From positions 1 to 64,000 of the forward strand of contig JAOAEA010000006.1 in assembly GCA_026417035.1 (NCBI GenBank): a DNA stretch of 64,000 nucleotides, in the 5' to 3' direction. Positions 23,864 to 32,838 of this stretch are shown piece after piece (positions within the stretch are counted from its first letter, which is position 1; each line of letters starts with the position of its first letter). Source of the DNA: Burkholderiales bacterium. Lineage in GTDB: Bacteria > Pseudomonadota > Gammaproteobacteria > Burkholderiales > SG8-39. The position numbers and the translations under genes were made by a program. Below the pieces are notes generated by a model, which saw only the letters and a list, made by a program, of their open reading frames with translations, searched no databases and was not told the origin of the DNA.

Positions 23864-25311
23864 ACCGCGGGCGCGCCACCGTCGGGATCGGCCTGCGCCT
23901 CGCCCGGGGCTGGACGCGGCTCGCGCCGCGCTTCCTGCCCTTCGCCGACGCCGCCACTGCGGAGCTCCCCCTGCCGCGGCTGCTGCGGCTCGCGCTCTTC
24001 CAGGTGTCGGTCGGCATGGCCGCCGTGCTCCTCACCGGCACGCTCAACCGGGTGATGATCCTCGAGCTCTCCGTCCCGGCGTGGCTGGTCGCGCTGATGG
24101 TGTCGTTGCCGCTCGTGTTCGCCCCGGCGCGGGCGTTCATCGGTTTCCGCTCCGACCACCACCGCTCGGTACTCGGCTGGCGCCGGGTGCCCTACATCTG
24201 GATGGGCACGCTCGCGCAGTTCGGCGGGCTCGCCATCATGCCGTTCGCGCTGCTCGTGCTCTCCGGCGAGGGGCACGGCCCGGTGTGGGTCGGCCAGGCC
24301 GGCGCGGCGCTCGCGTTCCTGCTCGTCGGCGCGGGGCTCCACACGACGCAGACCGCCGGCCTCGCGCTCGCCGCCGACCTCGCGCCGGAGGCGTCGCGCC
24401 CGCGGGTGGTGGCGCTCCTCTACGTGATGCTGCTCGCCGGGATGCTCGCCGCCGCGCTCGTCTTCGGCCGCCTGCTCGCGGACTACAGCCACCTGCGCCT
24501 CATCCAGGTGATCCAGGGCGCGGCGCTCGCCACCATGGCGCTCAACCTCGTCGCCCTTTGGAAACAGGAAGCGCGCGACCCGGCGCGCACCGCCCCGGAC
24601 CGGCCGCGGCCGGCGTTCCGCGACGCCTGGCGCGAGTTCACCCGCGACCGCCGCGCGACCCGCTTCCTCGTGGCGCTGGGCCTCGGGACGGCCGCCTTCT
24701 CCATGCAGGACGTGCTGCTCGAGCCCTACGGCGGCGAGATCCTCGGGCTCCCGGTCGGCGCGACGACCACGCTCACCGCGTTCTTCGCCGCCGGCACGCT
24801 CGCCGCGTTCGCGCTCGCGGCGCGCGCGCTCGGCCGCGGCGCGAACCCCTACCGGCTCGCGGCGGGCGGCGCGGTCGCCGGCCTCTTCGCGTTCGCGGCG
24901 GTGATCCTCGCCGCGCCGCTCGGCTCGGCGGACCTCTTCCGCGCGGGCGCCACGGCGATCGGCTTCGGCGGCGGCCTCTTCTCGGTCGGGACGCTGACCG
25001 CGGCGATGGCCTTCGACCGCGGCGGCCGCAGCGGGCTCGCGCTCGGCGCCTGGGGCGCCGTGCAGGCTTCGGCGGCGGGCCTCGCGATCGCGGCCGGCGG
25101 CGCGATCCGCGACCTCGTGTCCGGGCTCGCGACGCGAGGCGCGCTCGGCCCGGCGCTCGACGGCCCGGCCGCCGGCTACGGCGCCGTCTACCACGTGGAG
25201 ATCGCGCTCCTTTTCGCCACCCTGGTTGCGATCGGCCCGCTCGTGCGTTTCGCGGGCGCGGCGCGCGCGCAGCCGCCCTCGAGGTTCGGGCTCGCCGAAT
25301 TCCCCGGCTAG
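23860..25311 (+). CDS. lhaA: LH1 assembly protein LhaA (PucC family transporter)
   Basis: The product (483 residues) has about 12 membrane helices and belongs to the PucC/LhaA branch of the major facilitator superfamily; in Rhodobacter it is needed for normal LH1 assembly. Features are LTGTLNRVMILELSVPAWLVALM, the loop FRSDHHRSVLGWRRVPYIWMGT (conserved in LhaA), LHTTQTAGLALAADLAPE and, in the second half, FSMQDVLLEPYGGEILGLPVGATT. It sits directly before puhA, as in other purple bacteria, and is translationally coupled to bchM. It is a paralog of the transporter between bchG and bchP. Confidence 0.93.
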   Translation: MNRGRATVGIGLRLARGWTRLAPRFLPFADAATAELPLPRLLRLALFQVSVGMAAVLLTGTLNRVMILELSVPAWLVALMVSLPLVFAPARAFIGFRSDHHRSVLGWRRVPYIWMGTLAQFGGLAIMPFALLVLSGEGHGPVWVGQAGAALAFLLVGAGLHTTQTAGLALAADLAPEASRPRVVALLYVMLLAGMLAAALVFGRLLADYSHLRLIQVIQGAALATMALNLVALWKQEARDPARTAPDRPRPAFRDAWREFTRDRRATRFLVALGLGTAAFSMQDVLLEPYGGEILGLPVGATTTLTAFFAAGTLAAFALAARALGRGANPYRLAAGGAVAGLFAFAAVILAAPLGSADLFRAGATAIGFGGGLFSVGTLTAAMAFDRGGRSGLALGAWGAVQASAAGLAIAAGGAIRDLVSGLATRGALGPALDGPAAGYGAVYHVEIALLFATLVAIGPLVRFAGAARAQPPSRFGLAEFPG

Positions 25312-25336
25312 CCGTCATTCCCAGCGGAGGTCACTC

Positions 25337-26116
25337 ATGCCCACAGGCGCCATCACCGGCTACATGGACGTAGCCCAGCTCGTCCTCTACGCGTTCTGGA
25401 TCTTCTTCGCGGGGCTCATCTACTACCTCCACCGCGAGAACAAGCGCGAGGGCTACCCGCTCGAGTCCGACCGCACCGACCGGACCAGCCGCGTCCAGGT
25501 CGTGGGCTTCCCGTCGATGCCCGCGCCCAAGACCTACAAGCTCCCGCACGGCGGCGAGGTGACGGTTCCCAACGACAAGCGCGACGCGCGCCCGGTCAAG
25601 GCGGCGCCGGTGGCGGGCTTCCCCGGCGCCGCGCTCGAGCCCACCGGCGACCCGCTCGCCGACGGCGTCGGCCCGGCCGCCTGGGCGGAGCGGGCGGACC
25701 GCCCGGACCTCACGCTCGAGGGCGAACCGAAGATCGTGCCGCTGCGCGTCGCGGCCGACCACTACCTCGAGTCGCGTGACCCGGACCCGCGCGGCATGCG
25801 GGTCGTCGGCGCCGACGGCAAGGTGGCGGGCGTGATCCGCGACGTGTGGATCGACCGCTCCGAAGTCATCATCCGCTACCTCGAAGCCGAGGTGGGCGGC
25901 GGCAACGCGGGCCGCCGCGTGCTGGTGCCGATGAACCTCGCGCGCATCCGCGACGGCGCGGTGCACGTGAAGACGCTCATGGCGCACCAGATCGCGACGG
26001 TCCCCGGGCTCGCCAAGCCGGACCAGGTGACACTGCGCGAGGAGGACCGGATCTGCGCCTACTACGCCGGCGGCACGCTCTACGCCGAGCCGCGCCGGCA
26101 GGAGCCCTGGCTGTGA
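25337..26116 (+). CDS. puhA: Photosynthetic reaction centre H subunit
   Basis: The product (259 residues) has one N-terminal membrane helix (DVAQLVLYAFWIFFAGLIYYL, residues 11-31) and a cytoplasmic PRC-barrel domain that caps L and M and guides protons to the secondary quinone. Signatures are HRENKREGYPLESDRT just after the helix, FPSMPAPKTYKLPHG, and YLESRDPDPRGMRVVGADGKVAGVI. The C-terminal ITLREEDRICAYYAGG-type segment appears as VTLREEDRICAYYAGG. The start ATG at 25337 follows GCGGAGG. The stop overlaps the puhB GTG. Confidence 0.96.
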   Translation: MPTGAITGYMDVAQLVLYAFWIFFAGLIYYLHRENKREGYPLESDRTDRTSRVQVVGFPSMPAPKTYKLPHGGEVTVPNDKRDARPVKAAPVAGFPGAALEPTGDPLADGVGPAAWAERADRPDLTLEGEPKIVPLRVAADHYLESRDPDPRGMRVVGADGKVAGVIRDVWIDRSEVIIRYLEAEVGGGNAGRRVLVPMNLARIRDGAVHVKTLMAHQIATVPGLAKPDQVTLREEDRICAYYAGGTLYAEPRRQEPWL

Positions 26117-26766
26117 GCACGCCCGCCTGCGAGGAGATCCGCGGCATCCGCGAGCCGCTGCCGGAGGGCGAGCGCGTCCTGTGGCAGGGCGCGCCCGACT
26201 GGCGCTCGCTCGCGGTCCGCGCCCTGCACGTGCGCAAGCTCGCGATCTACTTCGCCGCGCTCGTCGCGCTGCGGGTCGCGCTGGCTGCCGCCGACGGCGA
26301 ATCCGCGGCCGCGGCCGCCGCGAGCGCGGTGTGGCTCGTCGCGCTCGCCAGCGCGGCGCTCGGGATCCTGGCGCTCGTCGCGTGGCTGTCGGCCCGCACG
26401 ACGATCTACGCGATCACCACCGGCCGGGTGGTGATGCGCGTCGGCATCGCGCTGCCGATCGTCGTGAACCTGCCGCACCATGCCATCGAGTCCGCGGCCC
26501 TGCGCACCTACGCCGACGGCACCGGCGACCTCCCGCTCCGGCTGAAGGGCGACGTGCGCCTCGCCTACGCGCACCTGTGGCCGCACGCGCGCCCGTGGCG
26601 TCTGCGGCACCCGGAGCCGATGCTGCGCAGCCTCCCGGGCGCCGCCGCGGTCGCGGAAACCCTGGCGCGGGCGCTCGCGGCGGCCGCGCAGGTTCCCGTG
26701 CAGTGGCGGGCCACGCCGTCGGAGCAAGCGAACGCGCCCGCGCCGGGGCAGCCCGTCACGGCCTGA
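26113..26766 (+). CDS. puhB: Photosynthetic complex assembly protein PuhB
   Basis: The product (217 residues from GTG 26113, overlapping puhA by GTGA) is a PH-domain-like membrane protein that assists reaction-centre assembly in Rhodobacter. It opens with PLPEGERVLWQGAPDWRSLA, the pattern of bacterial PH-domain membrane proteins. Hydrophobic helices follow at about 40-58 and 68-90, then YAITTGRVVMRVGIALPIVVNLP and the segment GDLPLRLKGDVRLAYAHLWPH typical of PuhB. The C-terminal tail is Ala/Pro-rich. It sits between puhA and puhC, as expected. Confidence 0.93.
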   Translation: MSTPACEEIRGIREPLPEGERVLWQGAPDWRSLAVRALHVRKLAIYFAALVALRVALAAADGESAAAAAASAVWLVALASAALGILALVAWLSARTTIYAITTGRVVMRVGIALPIVVNLPHHAIESAALRTYADGTGDLPLRLKGDVRLAYAHLWPHARPWRLRHPEPMLRSLPGAAAVAETLARALAAAAQVPVQWRATPSEQANAPAPGQPVTA

Positions 26767-26803
26767 GCGCTCGGGCAGCCACGCGGACCTCGAGGAGAAG
26801 ACC

Positions 26804-27265
26804 ATGAGCGATCCCTTTGCCGACCGGTCGATGCCGCGCGGCGTCCTGCTCGGCGCGGCGGCGCTCATCGGCGCTGCCCTGGTCGCGGTCGCGGCGGTCC
26901 GCCTGACCGGCGTCGGCACCGCCGTGTTCCCGCCCTCCGCGCAGGCGGTGAGCCAGCGCGACCTGCGCTTCGAGGACCGCCCCGACGGCAGCGTGGCGGT
27001 CCACGAGGGACACGGCGCCGAGCCCGCGTTCGTGCTCGCCCCGGGCGAGGATGGGTTCATCCGCGCGACCCTGCGCACCTTCGCGCGCGAACGCCGCCAC
27101 GTCGGCGTGGGCGCCGAGGCGCCGTTCCGGCTCACGGCCTGGTCGGACGGACGGCTCACGCTCGAGGACCCGGTGACCGGCCGGCGCGTCGACCTGGAGG
27201 CGTTCGGGCCGACCAACGCCGGCGCGTTCGCCCGGCTGCTCGTCGCTGCGAACGGCACCCGCTAG
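26804..27265 (+). CDS. puhC: Photosynthetic complex assembly protein PuhC
   Basis: The product (153 residues) has one N-terminal membrane helix (GVLLGAAALIGAALVAVAAV) and a periplasmic domain. The motifs SQRDLRFEDRPDGSVAVHEG, FVLAPGEDGFIRATLRTFARERR and FRLTAWSDGRLTLEDPVTGRRVDLEAFGPTNAGAFARLL match PuhC, a factor for reaction centre-LH1 accumulation. The ATG at 26804 has CGAGGAGAAGACC ahead of it. Its TAG stop is the start of the second 139-nt intergenic element. Confidence 0.93.
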   Translation: MSDPFADRSMPRGVLLGAAALIGAALVAVAAVRLTGVGTAVFPPSAQAVSQRDLRFEDRPDGSVAVHEGHGAEPAFVLAPGEDGFIRATLRTFARERRHVGVGAEAPFRLTAWSDGRLTLEDPVTGRRVDLEAFGPTNAGAFARLLVAANGTR

Positions 27266-27401
27266 CGGCGTGATGCGAGGCGCCGGAATGACAGCGGCGG
27301 GAACCCTGCCGGAAAGCCTCCCCCGAGCGAAGGGCGCGTCTTGCGTCGCCGGCTCCGGGGATCCGGCAGGGCGTGCGGCCGCCTTCGCGTCGAGTTGCTA
27401 G
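27263..27401 (+). repeat. 139-nt intergenic element, copy B (puhC-acsF)
   Basis: Same length, orientation and relative position as the bchN-bchB element (16752-16890): it begins at the puhC TAG and ends in TTGCTAG, 52 bp before acsF. It is flanked by CTAG on both sides (27262-27265 and 27398-27401), which could be a 4-bp target duplication. The ends pair as TAGC/GCTA and GATGCGAGG (27273-27281) with CCTTCGCGTC (27382-27391). Compared with copy A, several paired positions changed in ways that keep pairing (U-A against U-G, G-U against G-C, AA/UU against GG/CC-type changes). One frame is open throughout but lacks a start. Confidence 0.8.
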
Positions 27402-27453
27402 ACCCGGGCGCGCGGCGCTCGCCGCGGCGCGCCCCAAGGAGGAGGGAGACCCG

Positions 27454-28518
27454 ATGGAAACGACGTTCCCGATCTCGAGCCCGGCCGACGCGACCGAGCG
27501 CGCCCGGGCGAACACGCTGCTCAGCCCGCGCTTCTACACGACCGACTACGCCGCCTTCGACCGGCTCGACGTCTCGGCGATCCGCGCCGAATGGGACGCG
27601 ATGCTCGCCGAGTACGAGGGCGACAACAACCACGACCACTTCCAGCGCCCGCCAGAGTTCGCCGCCGAGGTGCGCGAGCTGCCCGACGACCTGCGCCAGG
27701 AGTTCCTCGACTTCCTGGTGAGCTCGGTGACGGCCGAGTTCTCCGGCTGCGTCCTGTACAACGAGATCCAGAAGAACGTCGCGAACCCCGACATCAAGGC
27801 GCTCATGCGCTACATGGCGCGCGACGAGTCGCGCCACGCCGGCTTCATCAACCAGTCGCTCAAGGACTTCGGCCTGGGCGTGGACCTCGGCGGCCTCAAG
27901 CGCACCAAGGCCTACACCTACTTCAAGCCGAAGTACATCTATTACGCGACCTACCTCTCGGAGAAGATCGGCTACGCGCGCTACATCACGATCTACCGCC
28001 AGCTCGAGCGGCACCCCGAGCGGCGCTTCCACCCCATCTTCCGGTGGTTCGAGCGCTGGTGCAACGACGAATTCCGCCACGGCGAGTCGTTCGCGCTCAT
28101 CATGCGCGCGAACCCGCACCTCCTGCGCGGGCCGAACAAGCTCTGGATCCGCTTCTTCCTGCTCGCCGTGTTCGCGACGATGTACGTGCGCGACCACGCG
28201 CGGCCCGTGATGCACCGGGCGATGGGCTTCGAGCCGACCGAGTACGACTACGCCGTGTTCCGCATCACCTCGGAGATCTCGAAGCAGGTGTTCCCGCTGA
28301 CGCTCGACATCGACAACCCGAAGTTCCGCGCCGGGCTCGACCGGCTCGTCCGCATCGCGGCGGCCGCGGCGAAGGCGAAAGCGCGCGGCGGCCTCCTCGG
28401 CGCGCTCCAGCGCGTCGCACTGGCGGTCGCGGGCGCGGCCACCTTCGCGCGGCTCTATCTCCTGCCGACGATCCCCAACGCGCTCCCGGAGCGCGTGCGG
28501 CTCGCGCCGGCCTGGTAG
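27454..28518 (+). CDS. acsF: Aerobic Mg-protoporphyrin IX monomethyl ester cyclase
   Basis: The product (354 residues from ATG 27454, preceded by AAGGAGGAGGGA) forms the isocyclic E ring using O2 and a diiron site. Two carboxylate-bridged metal motifs are plain: [20 protein letters not shown] near residue 125 and [19 protein letters not shown] near residue 205, with [20 protein letters not shown] supplying a further Glu. [25 protein letters not shown] is also typical. The anaerobic enzyme for the same step, BchE, is encoded at 51.7 kb, so this organism can close the ring with or without oxygen. Confidence 0.96.
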   Translation: METTFPISSPADATERARANTLLSPRFYTTDYAAFDRLDVSAIRAEWDAMLAEYEGDNNHDHFQRPPEFAAEVRELPDDLRQEFLDFLVSSVTAEFSGCVLYNEIQKNVANPDIKALMRYMARDESRHAGFINQSLKDFGLGVDLGGLKRTKAYTYFKPKYIYYATYLSEKIGYARYITIYRQLERHPERRFHPIFRWFERWCNDEFRHGESFALIMRANPHLLRGPNKLWIRFFLLAVFATMYVRDHARPVMHRAMGFEPTEYDYAVFRITSEISKQVFPLTLDIDNPKFRAGLDRLVRIAAAAAKAKARGGLLGALQRVALAVAGAATFARLYLLPTIPNALPERVRLAPAW

Positions 28519-28540
28519 CGGGCCGCGGCGGGGCATCTCG

Positions 28541-29419
28541 ATGGCCGATTACGCGCTCCCGGTGGCGTACGCGCTGTTCGTTTGGTGGTTCGCCACCGGG
28601 CTGGTGCTCCTCCTCGACGGCCTGCCCCGCCGCACCTATCGCTGGAGCATGCTCGGCGCGACGGCGCTCCTCGGCGCGGCGCTCTACGGGCTCGCCGCGA
28701 CGGCCGCCGACGCGACGGTCGCGGGCGCCTACGTCGCGTTCACCTGCGGCGTGCTCGTCTGGGCCTGGCAGGAAGTTGCGTTCCTCACGGGCTTTCTCGC
28801 CGGACCGCGCCGCACGGCCTGCCCGCGCGGCTGCGACGGCTGGCGGCACTTCGGCCACGCGATCCAGGCGATCCTCTACCACGAGCTCGCGATCCTTGCC
28901 GCCGCGGCCGCGGTCGTCGCGCTCACCTGGGGGGCGCCCAACCAGGTCGGCGCGTGGACGTTCCTGATCCTCTGGGTCATGCGGCAGAGCGCCAAGCTCA
29001 ACCTCTTCCTCGGCGTGCGCAACCTCGGCCTGGAATTCCTGCCCGACCATCTCGCCTACCTCGCGAGCTTCTTCAGGCAGCGGCCGATGAACCTGCTCTT
29101 CCCGGTCTCGGTCACCGCCGCGACGTGGGTGCTCGCGCTCATGGCCGAGCGCGCCCTCGCGCCGTCCGCCACGCCCTTCGAGGTCGCGGGGCTCGCGCTC
29201 TGCGGCGCGCTGCTCGGGCTCGCGATCCTCGAGCACTGGTTCCTGGTGCTGCCCCTGCCGGTCGCCGCGCTCTGGCAATGGGGCCTCAAATCGCGCGCGT
29301 CGCGCACGGCCCTGGCCGAGGAGGCGTCGGTGCCACGGATCGGGATCGACGACCCGCGCGCGCGGCCGCCGCGCTGGCGCGTCGCCGGGCGCGCCTACGG
29401 CCCGAGGGTCGGGCCTTAG
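28541..29419 (+). CDS. puhE: Photosynthetic complex assembly protein PuhE
   Basis: The product (292 residues) is a polytopic membrane protein with about seven helices. Recognisable PuhE (DUF3623) segments are ALFVWWFATGLVLLLDGLPR at the start, VLVWAWQEVAFLTGFLAGPRRTACP, HFGHAIQAILYHELAIL, and WVMRQSAKLNLFLGVRNLGLEFLPDHL followed by YLASFFRQRPMN. Loss of PuhE in Rhodobacter alters bacteriochlorophyll levels and complex assembly; the molecular activity is not known. It starts 22 bp after acsF, completing the puhA-B-C-acsF-E block. Confidence 0.93.
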   Translation: MADYALPVAYALFVWWFATGLVLLLDGLPRRTYRWSMLGATALLGAALYGLAATAADATVAGAYVAFTCGVLVWAWQEVAFLTGFLAGPRRTACPRGCDGWRHFGHAIQAILYHELAILAAAAAVVALTWGAPNQVGAWTFLILWVMRQSAKLNLFLGVRNLGLEFLPDHLAYLASFFRQRPMNLLFPVSVTAATWVLALMAERALAPSATPFEVAGLALCGALLGLAILEHWFLVLPLPVAALWQWGLKSRASRTALAEEASVPRIGIDDPRARPPRWRVAGRAYGPRVGP

Positions 29420-29494
29420 GCGCGCCGTGCACCGCGCGCCGGGACGGCGCTCTCCGCGCCCGCCGTCGCGCCGCGCATCGGCTACATTGCGGGC

Positions 29495-30400
29495 GTGAGC
29501 GCGTCGCCCCCTTTCCTGCCGCCGGCCCTCTCAGGCGAGCGCCGCGAGATCGACTCCCGGGCCGGGCGCTTGAGCTACTACACGGACGCCCCGCGCGGCC
29601 AGCCCGCCGCACGGCCCCTGCTGCTCGTGCACAGCGTCAACGCGGCCGCGTCGGCCTACGAGGTGCGGCCGGTCTACGAGCACTACCGCGCCACGCGCCC
29701 GGTCTATGCGCCCGACCTGCCCGGCTTCGGCTTCTCCGACCGCAGCGATCGCGAGTACACGCCGCGGCTGATGACCGACGCGGTCCACGCGGTCCGGGAA
29801 GAGATCACCCGCGCGCACGGGCCGGGCCCGGTGGACGCGCTCGCGGTGTCGCTCGGCTGCGAATTCCTGGCGCGCGCGGCGGTCGAGACGCCCGCAGGGT
29901 TCGCGAGCCTCGCCTTGGTGAGCCCGACCGGCTTCGACGGCGGCGCGCCGCGGCTCGGGCCGGAGGGCAGCCACCGCGGCATGCCCTGGCTCAGGGCCGC
30001 GTTCACGTTCCCGCTCTGGAGCGAGGCGTTCTTCCGGGCGCTCACCAGCCGCGCGAGCATCCGTTTCTTTCTCGCGAAGACCTGGGGCAGCGCGGCAATC
30101 GACGCGGGCCTCGCCGAGTACGACTGGCTCACGGCGCGCCAGCCGGGCGCGCGCCACGCGCCCTATTTCTTCGTCTCCGGCTTCCTCTTCTCCAACGACA
30201 GCGGCCGCGTGTACCGCTCGCTCGCGCAACCGGTGTGGATGAGCCACGGCGTGCGCGGCGACTTCACCGACTACCGCGGGAAGCGCGCGTTCGAAGAGCG
30301 GCCCAACTGGCGCTTCACGGTCTTCGACACCGGCGCGCTGCCGCACTTCGAGGCGCCGCGCGCGTTCCTCGCCGCCTACGACGCGTTCCTCGCGCGCTGA
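29495..30400 (+). CDS. Alpha/beta hydrolase at the end of the bchF superoperon
   Basis: The product (301 residues from GTG 29495) has the alpha/beta-hydrolase core: LLLVHSVNAAASAYEV (oxyanion strand), APDLPGFGFSDRSD, nucleophile elbow LAVSLGCEF with Ser in the middle, and LPHFEAPRAFL near the end with the catalytic His. The family contains BchO, found elsewhere in this cluster, but this protein differs and lacks the BchO end sequences. It begins 75 bp after puhE on the same strand and is the last plus-strand gene before the puf terminator. Its substrate is unknown. Confidence 0.8.
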   Translation: MSASPPFLPPALSGERREIDSRAGRLSYYTDAPRGQPAARPLLLVHSVNAAASAYEVRPVYEHYRATRPVYAPDLPGFGFSDRSDREYTPRLMTDAVHAVREEITRAHGPGPVDALAVSLGCEFLARAAVETPAGFASLALVSPTGFDGGAPRLGPEGSHRGMPWLRAAFTFPLWSEAFFRALTSRASIRFFLAKTWGSAAIDAGLAEYDWLTARQPGARHAPYFFVSGFLFSNDSGRVYRSLAQPVWMSHGVRGDFTDYRGKRAFEERPNWRFTVFDTGALPHFEAPRAFLAAYDAFLAR

Positions 30401-30408
30401 CGCCGGGC

Positions 30409-30438
30409 AAAAAGAGAGGCGGCCGGGCCGGCCGCCTC
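30409..30438 (-). terminator. Rho-independent terminator of the puf operon
   Basis: In the 72-bp convergent gap after pufC, GAGGCGGCC (30416-30424) and GGCCGCCTC (30430-30438) form a perfect 9-bp stem with a 5-nt loop. On the minus strand the stem is followed by TCTTTTT. This marks the end of the crtEF-bchCXYZ-puf transcript. No T-run follows on the plus strand, so it should not terminate the hydrolase gene efficiently. Confidence 0.85.
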
Positions 30439-30472
30439 GTCGGCGGGGAGCTGCCGAAGAAATTCGCCGGAG

Positions 30473-31843
30473 CTACTTGACCGTCACCTCGACGCGCCGC
30501 GCCTGCGGATCCTCGCCCGCGACGTTCGCCTGCACCGCGATCGGCTTCACCAGGACGACGCGCTCCTCCGCGATCCCGGCGACCTTGAGCGCGTCGCGCA
30601 CCGCGACGGCGCGGTTCTTCGCGAGCTCCTGGTTCGCCGCGGCATCGCCGGTGGCGGAGTGGTAGCCGGAGACGGTCGCCTTGGCCCGCGGATCGGCCTT
30701 GAGCTTGGCCACGATCGTCGTCAGCGTCTTCGGCGCGGCGTCGTGGAGCGCGGCGGAACCGACGCCGAAGTACACGACGACCATCTCGCCGACGACCACC
30801 GGCTCGGGCACGGGCGCCGCCACGGCGACCTTGCCGACGGCGGCGAGCGCGGGATAGTCCTTCAGCATGTTCGCGCCGCCGAGCGGCTTGTGCATCCCCT
30901 GGTGGCAGGTGGCGCAGTTCGCCTTCGGGGCGTCGCCGAGCGGGCCGAGCCGCTCCGCCGGGTAGGTCTTGCCGAGCGGCTCGAGGTAGTGCGCGTTGAG
31001 GTCGCGCACCATGCGGATCCCGTACCAGGCGGTGGCGCGCGTCGGCGGACCCTCCCACGACGCGAACGAGCGGCTGTTGTGGCAGAAGGTGCAGTTCTCG
31101 CCGAGCGCCTGCGAGATGTGCATCATCAGCCCGTAGGTCGCCTCGGTCTGCTGGATGCTCGCCTCGTGGCCGTTCGGCAGCGCCTGCGGGGCGAGCACGC
31201 GGATCTGCTGCGCGCCGCCGAGGAACGGCGAGAACGGGTCGTAGGGCAGCGAGGCGAGCGCGACCGACTGCGCCGCCGCGTTCTGGCCGGCGCGGCTGCC
31301 AGCGAGGCCCCTGGTGGTCCGCGGCCCGGGATCGGCGGTCCAGTAGTTCGCAGGCACCGCCTGCCCGCGGTGGCAGGTGTAGCAGGTCACCCCGGTGTCG
31401 GCGACGTGCTTCTTCCAGTCGGCGTTGATGTGCCGCGTCATCTGCAGCATGCGGCGCGCGACCACCTTCGTGTAGAGGTTGTCCTCGGAGAGGTCCTTGC
31501 CCTCGACGTGACAGTAGAGGCAGGCCTTGTCCGGGGGCGCGACCCAAGTCGTGATCGCGACCATCAGCCGGTTGAAGTCGTTCACGCTCAAGTCGGTCAG
31601 CACCTGGACGTTCTTGTAGACCGACGTCGCGGGCGGGCTGCCCGGCTCCGCCGGCGGGGTCGGCGCCGGGGCCACGTTCGCGGCGGCCCTCGCCGCGAGG
31701 ATGCGCGGGTTCTGGATGTCCACCATGCCCGTGCCGCGGAAGCCCTGCTGCGTCGACTCCATCGGCGGCCGCTCGCAGCCGGCGAGGAGGAGTGCGGCCG
31801 CGACGCCCGCGGCCGCGGCGAGCCTGCTCGTGTTCGCGTTCAT
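30473..31843 (-). CDS. pufC: Reaction-centre tetraheme cytochrome with C-terminal OmpA-like domain
   Basis: The product is 456 residues; PufC is normally about 330-360. It is a lipoprotein (LLLAGC, Cys23). Four heme sites follow: CLYCH at 108-112, CYTCH at 154-158, CTFCH at 251-255 and CATCH at 310-314, with [20 protein letters not shown] between. This part donates electrons to the special pair from the periplasmic side. After a Val/Ala/Pro linker (about 335-352) the last 104 residues read [39 protein letters not shown] and [15 protein letters not shown], ending ARRVEVTVK, an OmpA-like fold. The peptidoglycan-binding Asp of GHTD appears as Ser (GYHS), while the Arg in NRA is kept. The start overlaps pufM by four bases. 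Confidence 0.93.
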   Translation of the reverse strand: MNANTSRLAAAAGVAAALLLAGCERPPMESTQQGFRGTGMVDIQNPRILAARAAANVAPAPTPPAEPGSPPATSVYKNVQVLTDLSVNDFNRLMVAITTWVAPPDKACLYCHVEGKDLSEDNLYTKVVARRMLQMTRHINADWKKHVADTGVTCYTCHRGQAVPANYWTADPGPRTTRGLAGSRAGQNAAAQSVALASLPYDPFSPFLGGAQQIRVLAPQALPNGHEASIQQTEATYGLMMHISQALGENCTFCHNSRSFASWEGPPTRATAWYGIRMVRDLNAHYLEPLGKTYPAERLGPLGDAPKANCATCHQGMHKPLGGANMLKDYPALAAVGKVAVAAPVPEPVVVGEMVVVYFGVGSAALHDAAPKTLTTIVAKLKADPRAKATVSGYHSATGDAAANQELAKNRAVAVRDALKVAGIAEERVVLVKPIAVQANVAGEDPQARRVEVTVK

Positions 31844-32820
31844 TGCGGCGCTCCCGGAAGGGTTGCCGGATCGACCACCGGCGGGAAGACGTCGGGTATG
31901 GGCGGGGCGACGCCGTGCTTGACGGCCCAGAGGTACCAGTTGTCCACGACGGTCCCGGTGAGCAGGATGCCGATGCCCCCGGTGAGCGGCGTCAGCACCG
32001 CGAACCACCACGCCCAGCGGTGGATCGACTCCATCGTCGCGTTGAAGCCCATGGTCCAGCGCCAGAAGAGCGCGGCGCGCTCGGAGGCCGTGCCACGGTC
32101 GGTGATCTGCTCGAGCTCGCGCTCGCCGGCGAAGCGGCTCACCGCGAGGATGGTCGCGCCGTGCATCGCGAACAGCATCGTCGAGCCGTACAGGAAAGCG
32201 ATCGACAGGGCGTGGAACGGGTTGTAGAAGAGGTTGCCGTAGCGGATCGAGAAGGCCGCCGTCCAGTCGAGGTGCGGGAAGATGCCGAAGGGCACCGCCT
32301 CGCTCCAGCTGCCCATGAGCAGCGGCCGGATGAAGCCGAGCACGAGGTAGAGCCAGATCGCCGAGGCGAACGCCCAGGCGACGTGCGTGCCCAGGCCGAG
32401 CGCGCGCGCGCGGCGGTAGGTGCGCAGCCACCAGAGCAGGATCGACGCGGTGAGGAAGAAGCCCGCGATCAGCCACCAGCCGCCCTTGTTGAGCGGCGGG
32501 ATCCTCAGGCCGTACTCGGGCGGCGGCGGCTCGAGCGCGAGCCAGGGCAGCTGCCGCACGAACTGGACCGGGTCCCAGTTCACCGACGCCCACATGTTGA
32601 GCCCGATGATCTCGATGGCGATGACGCCGCAGACGATCGACGCGAGGCCGAGGAAGCCGAGGTAGAACGGGCCGATCTGCGCGTCACCGATCTTGCCGGC
32701 CCAGTAGGCGAAGAACGGCTTGCCCTGCCGCACCCACGAGCTCGGCCCCATCGGCACCCCCAGGTGCACGGGGCTGCGCACCTGCACGCTGGTGAAGATG
32801 TTCTGATACTCCGCCGCCAT
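31840..32820 (-). CDS. pufM: Photosynthetic reaction centre M subunit
   Basis: The product (326 residues) is one of the two core pigment-binding subunits, with five membrane helices. The N-terminus [12 protein letters not shown] is typical. The bacteriochlorophyll ligands lie in [30 protein letters not shown], and iron ligands occur in [14 protein letters not shown], the loop Glu region [22 protein letters not shown], and [20 protein letters not shown]. The start is 18 bp after the pufL stop with GGGAGAGAA ahead. The C-terminal tail (about 20 residues past the last helix) contacts PufC in known structures. It overlaps pufC. Confidence 0.97.
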   Translation of the reverse strand: MAAEYQNIFTSVQVRSPVHLGVPMGPSSWVRQGKPFFAYWAGKIGDAQIGPFYLGFLGLASIVCGVIAIEIIGLNMWASVNWDPVQFVRQLPWLALEPPPPEYGLRIPPLNKGGWWLIAGFFLTASILLWWLRTYRRARALGLGTHVAWAFASAIWLYLVLGFIRPLLMGSWSEAVPFGIFPHLDWTAAFSIRYGNLFYNPFHALSIAFLYGSTMLFAMHGATILAVSRFAGERELEQITDRGTASERAALFWRWTMGFNATMESIHRWAWWFAVLTPLTGGIGILLTGTVVDNWYLWAVKHGVAPPIPDVFPPVVDPATLPGAPQ

Positions 32821-32838
32821 GATTTCTCTCCCTGCGCC

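Noticed and set aside
30409-30438. Terminator for the plus-strand hydrolase gene
   Set aside because: The stem is followed by GTCGGCG on the plus strand, not T; only the minus strand has the T-run.
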